From Modicisalibacter ilicicola DSM 19980 (GTDB lineage Bacteria; Pseudomonadota; Gammaproteobacteria; Pseudomonadales; Halomonadaceae), in NCBI RefSeq assembly GCF_900128925.1, contig NZ_FQUJ01000002.1, forward strand, positions 158,856-222,855: a stretch of 64,000 bases of DNA, in the 5' to 3' direction. How positions within the stretch are numbered: position 1 is the first letter of the stretch; the number at the start of each line of letters is the position of its first letter. The notes under the pieces were generated by a model that was given only the letters and a program-made list of their open reading frames with translations, did not search any database and was not told the origin of the DNA. Both the position numbers and the translations under genes were made by a program. This document shows, one piece after another, positions 62,071 through 64,000 of the stretch.

Positions 62071-62143
62071 TCCACAGCCATTCACGGCAATCTGTGAAGA
62101 GCCAAAAAATGCAGCATCCGGACGATATTCAACGGGAGCAAGC

Positions 62144-62968
62144 ATGTGCCTGATCGTGTTTGATTGGCGTCCCGGTGGCGCGGTTCCCCTGCGTCTTGCC
62201 GCCAACCGCGACGAATTCCACGAGCGGCCCAGTGCTGCATTGCACGTATGGAGGGATGCTCCCGACATCCTGGGAGGCCGTGACCTGCGCGCCGGCGGCA
62301 CCTGGCTGGCTGGCCATCGCCGGGGGCGCCTGGCTGCCGTCACCAATGTGCGTGCTCCCGAGTTCGAGGCACCCGCCCAGGGTCACAGTCGAGGCGAGCT
62401 GGCCCGCCACGCCCTGGAATGCGACTCTCTGGAAAAGTGGCTACACGGCCTGGAACGAAAGGCCGCGTACTGCTATGCCGGCTTCAACCTGCTGGCAAGC
62501 GATGGGCGCATCCTATGGCACCTGCACCACGGTCCTTCGGGCACCCGGCTTCAGGAGGTGGCCCCCGGGCTGCACGGACTCTCCAACGCCACCCTCGACA
62601 CTCCCTGGCCGAAGCTGCTGCGTAGCCGGCAACGCCTTGCCACCGCCACACGGGCCGAGACCGGCCGCGATGGCAGCGAGACCTTCGCGGCACGCGCCTG
62701 GGCACTGCTGGCGGACGACGCACGCGCCACGGATGCGCAACTGCCCGATACCGGTGTTGGCCTCGAACTGGAGCGTTTCCTCTCGGCGCCCTTTATCGTC
62801 GGCGATGAGTATGGCACTCGCGCCAGCACCTGGGTGCGCTGGGAGGCCGAGAGCGGCATCGCGATCGGTGAACGCGCCTTCGGGCCACTCGGAAGGCTCC
62901 TCGAGGAACGTCAATGCCGACTCGACGTCCCACCGTTGCCGGTCGATCGTCGACCCATCGCTCGCTGA
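62144..62968 (+). CDS. NRDE family protein (TANGO2-like)
   Basis: A 274-residue protein of the NRDE family, named for its ANRDEFHERPSA motif. The N-terminus is Met-Cys (MCLIVF), consistent with an N-terminal nucleophile fold. The start at 62144 is fixed by this motif; the longer frame reads through the REP cluster. The family is linked to heme or lipid handling in eukaryotes, but the bacterial role is unknown. The last codons overlap a REP-like unit. Confidence 0.85.
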   Translation: MCLIVFDWRPGGAVPLRLAANRDEFHERPSAALHVWRDAPDILGGRDLRAGGTWLAGHRRGRLAAVTNVRAPEFEAPAQGHSRGELARHALECDSLEKWLHGLERKAAYCYAGFNLLASDGRILWHLHHGPSGTRLQEVAPGLHGLSNATLDTPWPKLLRSRQRLATATRAETGRDGSETFAARAWALLADDARATDAQLPDTGVGLELERFLSAPFIVGDEYGTRASTWVRWEAESGIAIGERAFGPLGRLLEERQCRLDVPPLPVDRRPIAR

Positions 62969-62981
62969 AGCTAGCCCCTAC
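62954..62981 (-). repeat. Solitary degenerate REP-like unit at the NRDE gene end
   Basis: Reading the minus strand, it resembles the GTAGGAGCTCGCTTCAGCGA unit of the REP clusters with a few changes. It covers the stop codon and last residues of the NRDE gene. Confidence 0.55.
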
Positions 62982-63040
62982 AGGCAATTGATATCAAAGG
63001 GTTTTCAGGAGGCCGATTGATCGAGCGATCTCCGGCGAGC

Positions 63041-64000
63041 CTATTTGCCATACTCCCGGGGCGGCAGCAGGTGTGCCAGCCCCCAGGCATCGAAGCACGC
63101 CGTCAGATGCGCCCGAACCGCGGTGGGTGTCGCCAGCGGCAGGGTCTCCTCGACCAGCTTCTGCGCCTGAGCCAGGGAAACGCGGCGAATGGCGGCCCGC
63201 ACCTTCGGCAGGCTGGGCGCGTTCATGGAGAGTACATCGAAGCCCATGCCCATCAGCAGCAGCGCGCCGCCGGGGTCACCGGCCAGCTCGCCACACACCG
63301 ACGTGGGCATCTTCAGCGATGCGGCCTCGTCGGCCAGACGTGCCAGGGCCGCCAGAACGGCGGGATGGCAGGCGTCATACAGCTCGGCCACTCGAGGATT
63401 GTTGCGATCCACCGCGAGCAGGTACTGGGTCAGGTCGTTGCTGCCCACCGAGAAGAAATCGACCCGGCTTGCCAGCGCCTTGAGCTGGTAGAGCGTCGCC
63501 GGCACTTCCAGCATCACCCCGACCTGGGGCCGCGTGATATCCTCGCCTTCCTCGCCCAGTTCGACCAGCGCCCGATCGAGCAGCCGCAATGCGGTGTCGA
63601 CCTCGTCGATGTTGGTGACCATGGGGAGCAGAACATGCAGGTTGTCGAGCCCTCTGGACGCGCGAAGCATTGCCCGCAACTGCACCATCAGCACCTCGGG
63701 GTGGTCCAGGGTCACGCGTATGCCGCGCCAGCCGAGGAACGGGTTGGCCTCGTGGATGGGAAAATAAGGCAGGTCCTTGTCGCCACCGATGTCCAGGGTA
63801 CGCATGGTCACGGGCAGCGGCGCGAAGCCTTCCAGCTGCTCGCGGTAGAGCCTCTCCTGTTCCTGTTCGCTGGGGAAGCGTTCGGTGATCATGAACGGCA
63901 CCTCGGTGCGGTAGAGCCCGACCCCGCCGATACGCGGCTTGAGCTGGGCCACCGCATCGACGGTCAAGCCGGTGTTGACCATCAGCGCCATGGCGTGGCC
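63041..64000 (-). CDS. ptsP: Phosphoenolpyruvate-protein phosphotransferase PtsP (EI-Ntr), N-terminus cut off
   Basis: The C-terminal part (about 319 residues) of the nitrogen-PTS enzyme I; the gene continues past the right edge. The PEP-binding barrel is complete, with GLYRTEVPFM, TLDIGGDKDLPYF, VGSNDLTQYLLAVDRNN and the catalytic cysteine in SVCGELAGDP. It phosphorylates NPr in a regulatory cascade. PtsP (with its GAF domain) is favoured over sugar-PTS EI because of the local synteny with lgt, thyA and folA; the N-terminus needed to confirm this is missing. Confidence 0.88.
   Translation of the reverse strand, partial: GHAMALMVNTGLTVDAVAQLKPRIGGVGLYRTEVPFMITERFPSEQEQERLYREQLEGFAPLPVTMRTLDIGGDKDLPYFPIHEANPFLGWRGIRVTLDHPEVLMVQLRAMLRASRGLDNLHVLLPMVTNIDEVDTALRLLDRALVELGEEGEDITRPQVGVMLEVPATLYQLKALASRVDFFSVGSNDLTQYLLAVDRNNPRVAELYDACHPAVLAALARLADEAASLKMPTSVCGELAGDPGGALLLMGMGFDVLSMNAPSLPKVRAAIRRVSLAQAQKLVEETLPLATPTAVRAHLTACFDAWGLAHLLPPREYGK

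Overview
This window is chromosomal DNA from a GC-rich gammaproteobacterium, most likely a halophilic or salt-tolerant member of the Halomonadaceae (Halomonas-like). This is inferred from the gene content: a gammaproteobacterial deo operon, split class II NrdJab, the nudF-yqiB-cpdA and ptsP/lgt/thyA/folA blocks, a photoactive yellow protein, and TRAP transport. No rRNA, CRISPR array, insertion sequence or prophage gene was seen. Both ends cut through genes: an MDR-family dehydrogenase on the left and ptsP on the right.

Layout. 0.8-8.5 kb: a tightly coupled nucleoside uptake and salvage operon (tsx-like porin, nupC, deoC, deoA, deoB, deoD, cdd) with divergent deoR and DeoR-type operators between them. 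8.5-16.8 kb: a membrane molybdenum oxidoreductase operon, made of a di-heme cytochrome b anchor, a fused FeS/molybdopterin subunit and a tandem Usp protein, divergent from a complete DctQ-P-M TRAP transporter. 17-20.4 kb: oxygen-independent ribonucleotide reductase NrdJab with the anaerobic ubiquinone factor UbiT.

20.6-40.8 kb is a large NO and N2O respiration and NO-defence region: fdxA, a membrane protein, norE, norF; the opposing norC-norB-norQ-norD operon; a cytochrome c; nosRZDFYL; a CopD-like protein, hemN, a conserved hypothetical, nnrS; and the NO-sensing repressor nsrR. NsrR-type 23-bp palindromes lie before fdxA, norC and nnrS, and FNR/DNR-type boxes before nosR and between norC and the cytochrome c. 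The pieces fit one circuit: NsrR releases NO reduction genes, while an FNR/DNR regulator would switch on N2O reduction. No nitrate or nitrite reductase gene is present here.

40.7-64 kb holds cysDN, nudF-yqiB-cpdA, greB, a photoactive yellow protein with its coumarate ligase, two methyltransferases, tRNA-Arg(CCT), a diguanylate cyclase, a porin, a ProQ-domain protein, folA-thyA-lgt, a sensor-like protein that lacks kinase residues, an NRDE protein and ptsP.

Two repeat families stand out. One is a set of four 140-173 bp long imperfect palindromes with an ERIC-like layout. Three of them sit exactly between a stop codon and the next gene inside operons. The other is a set of REP-like hairpins forming cruciforms at 16.8 and 62.0 kb.
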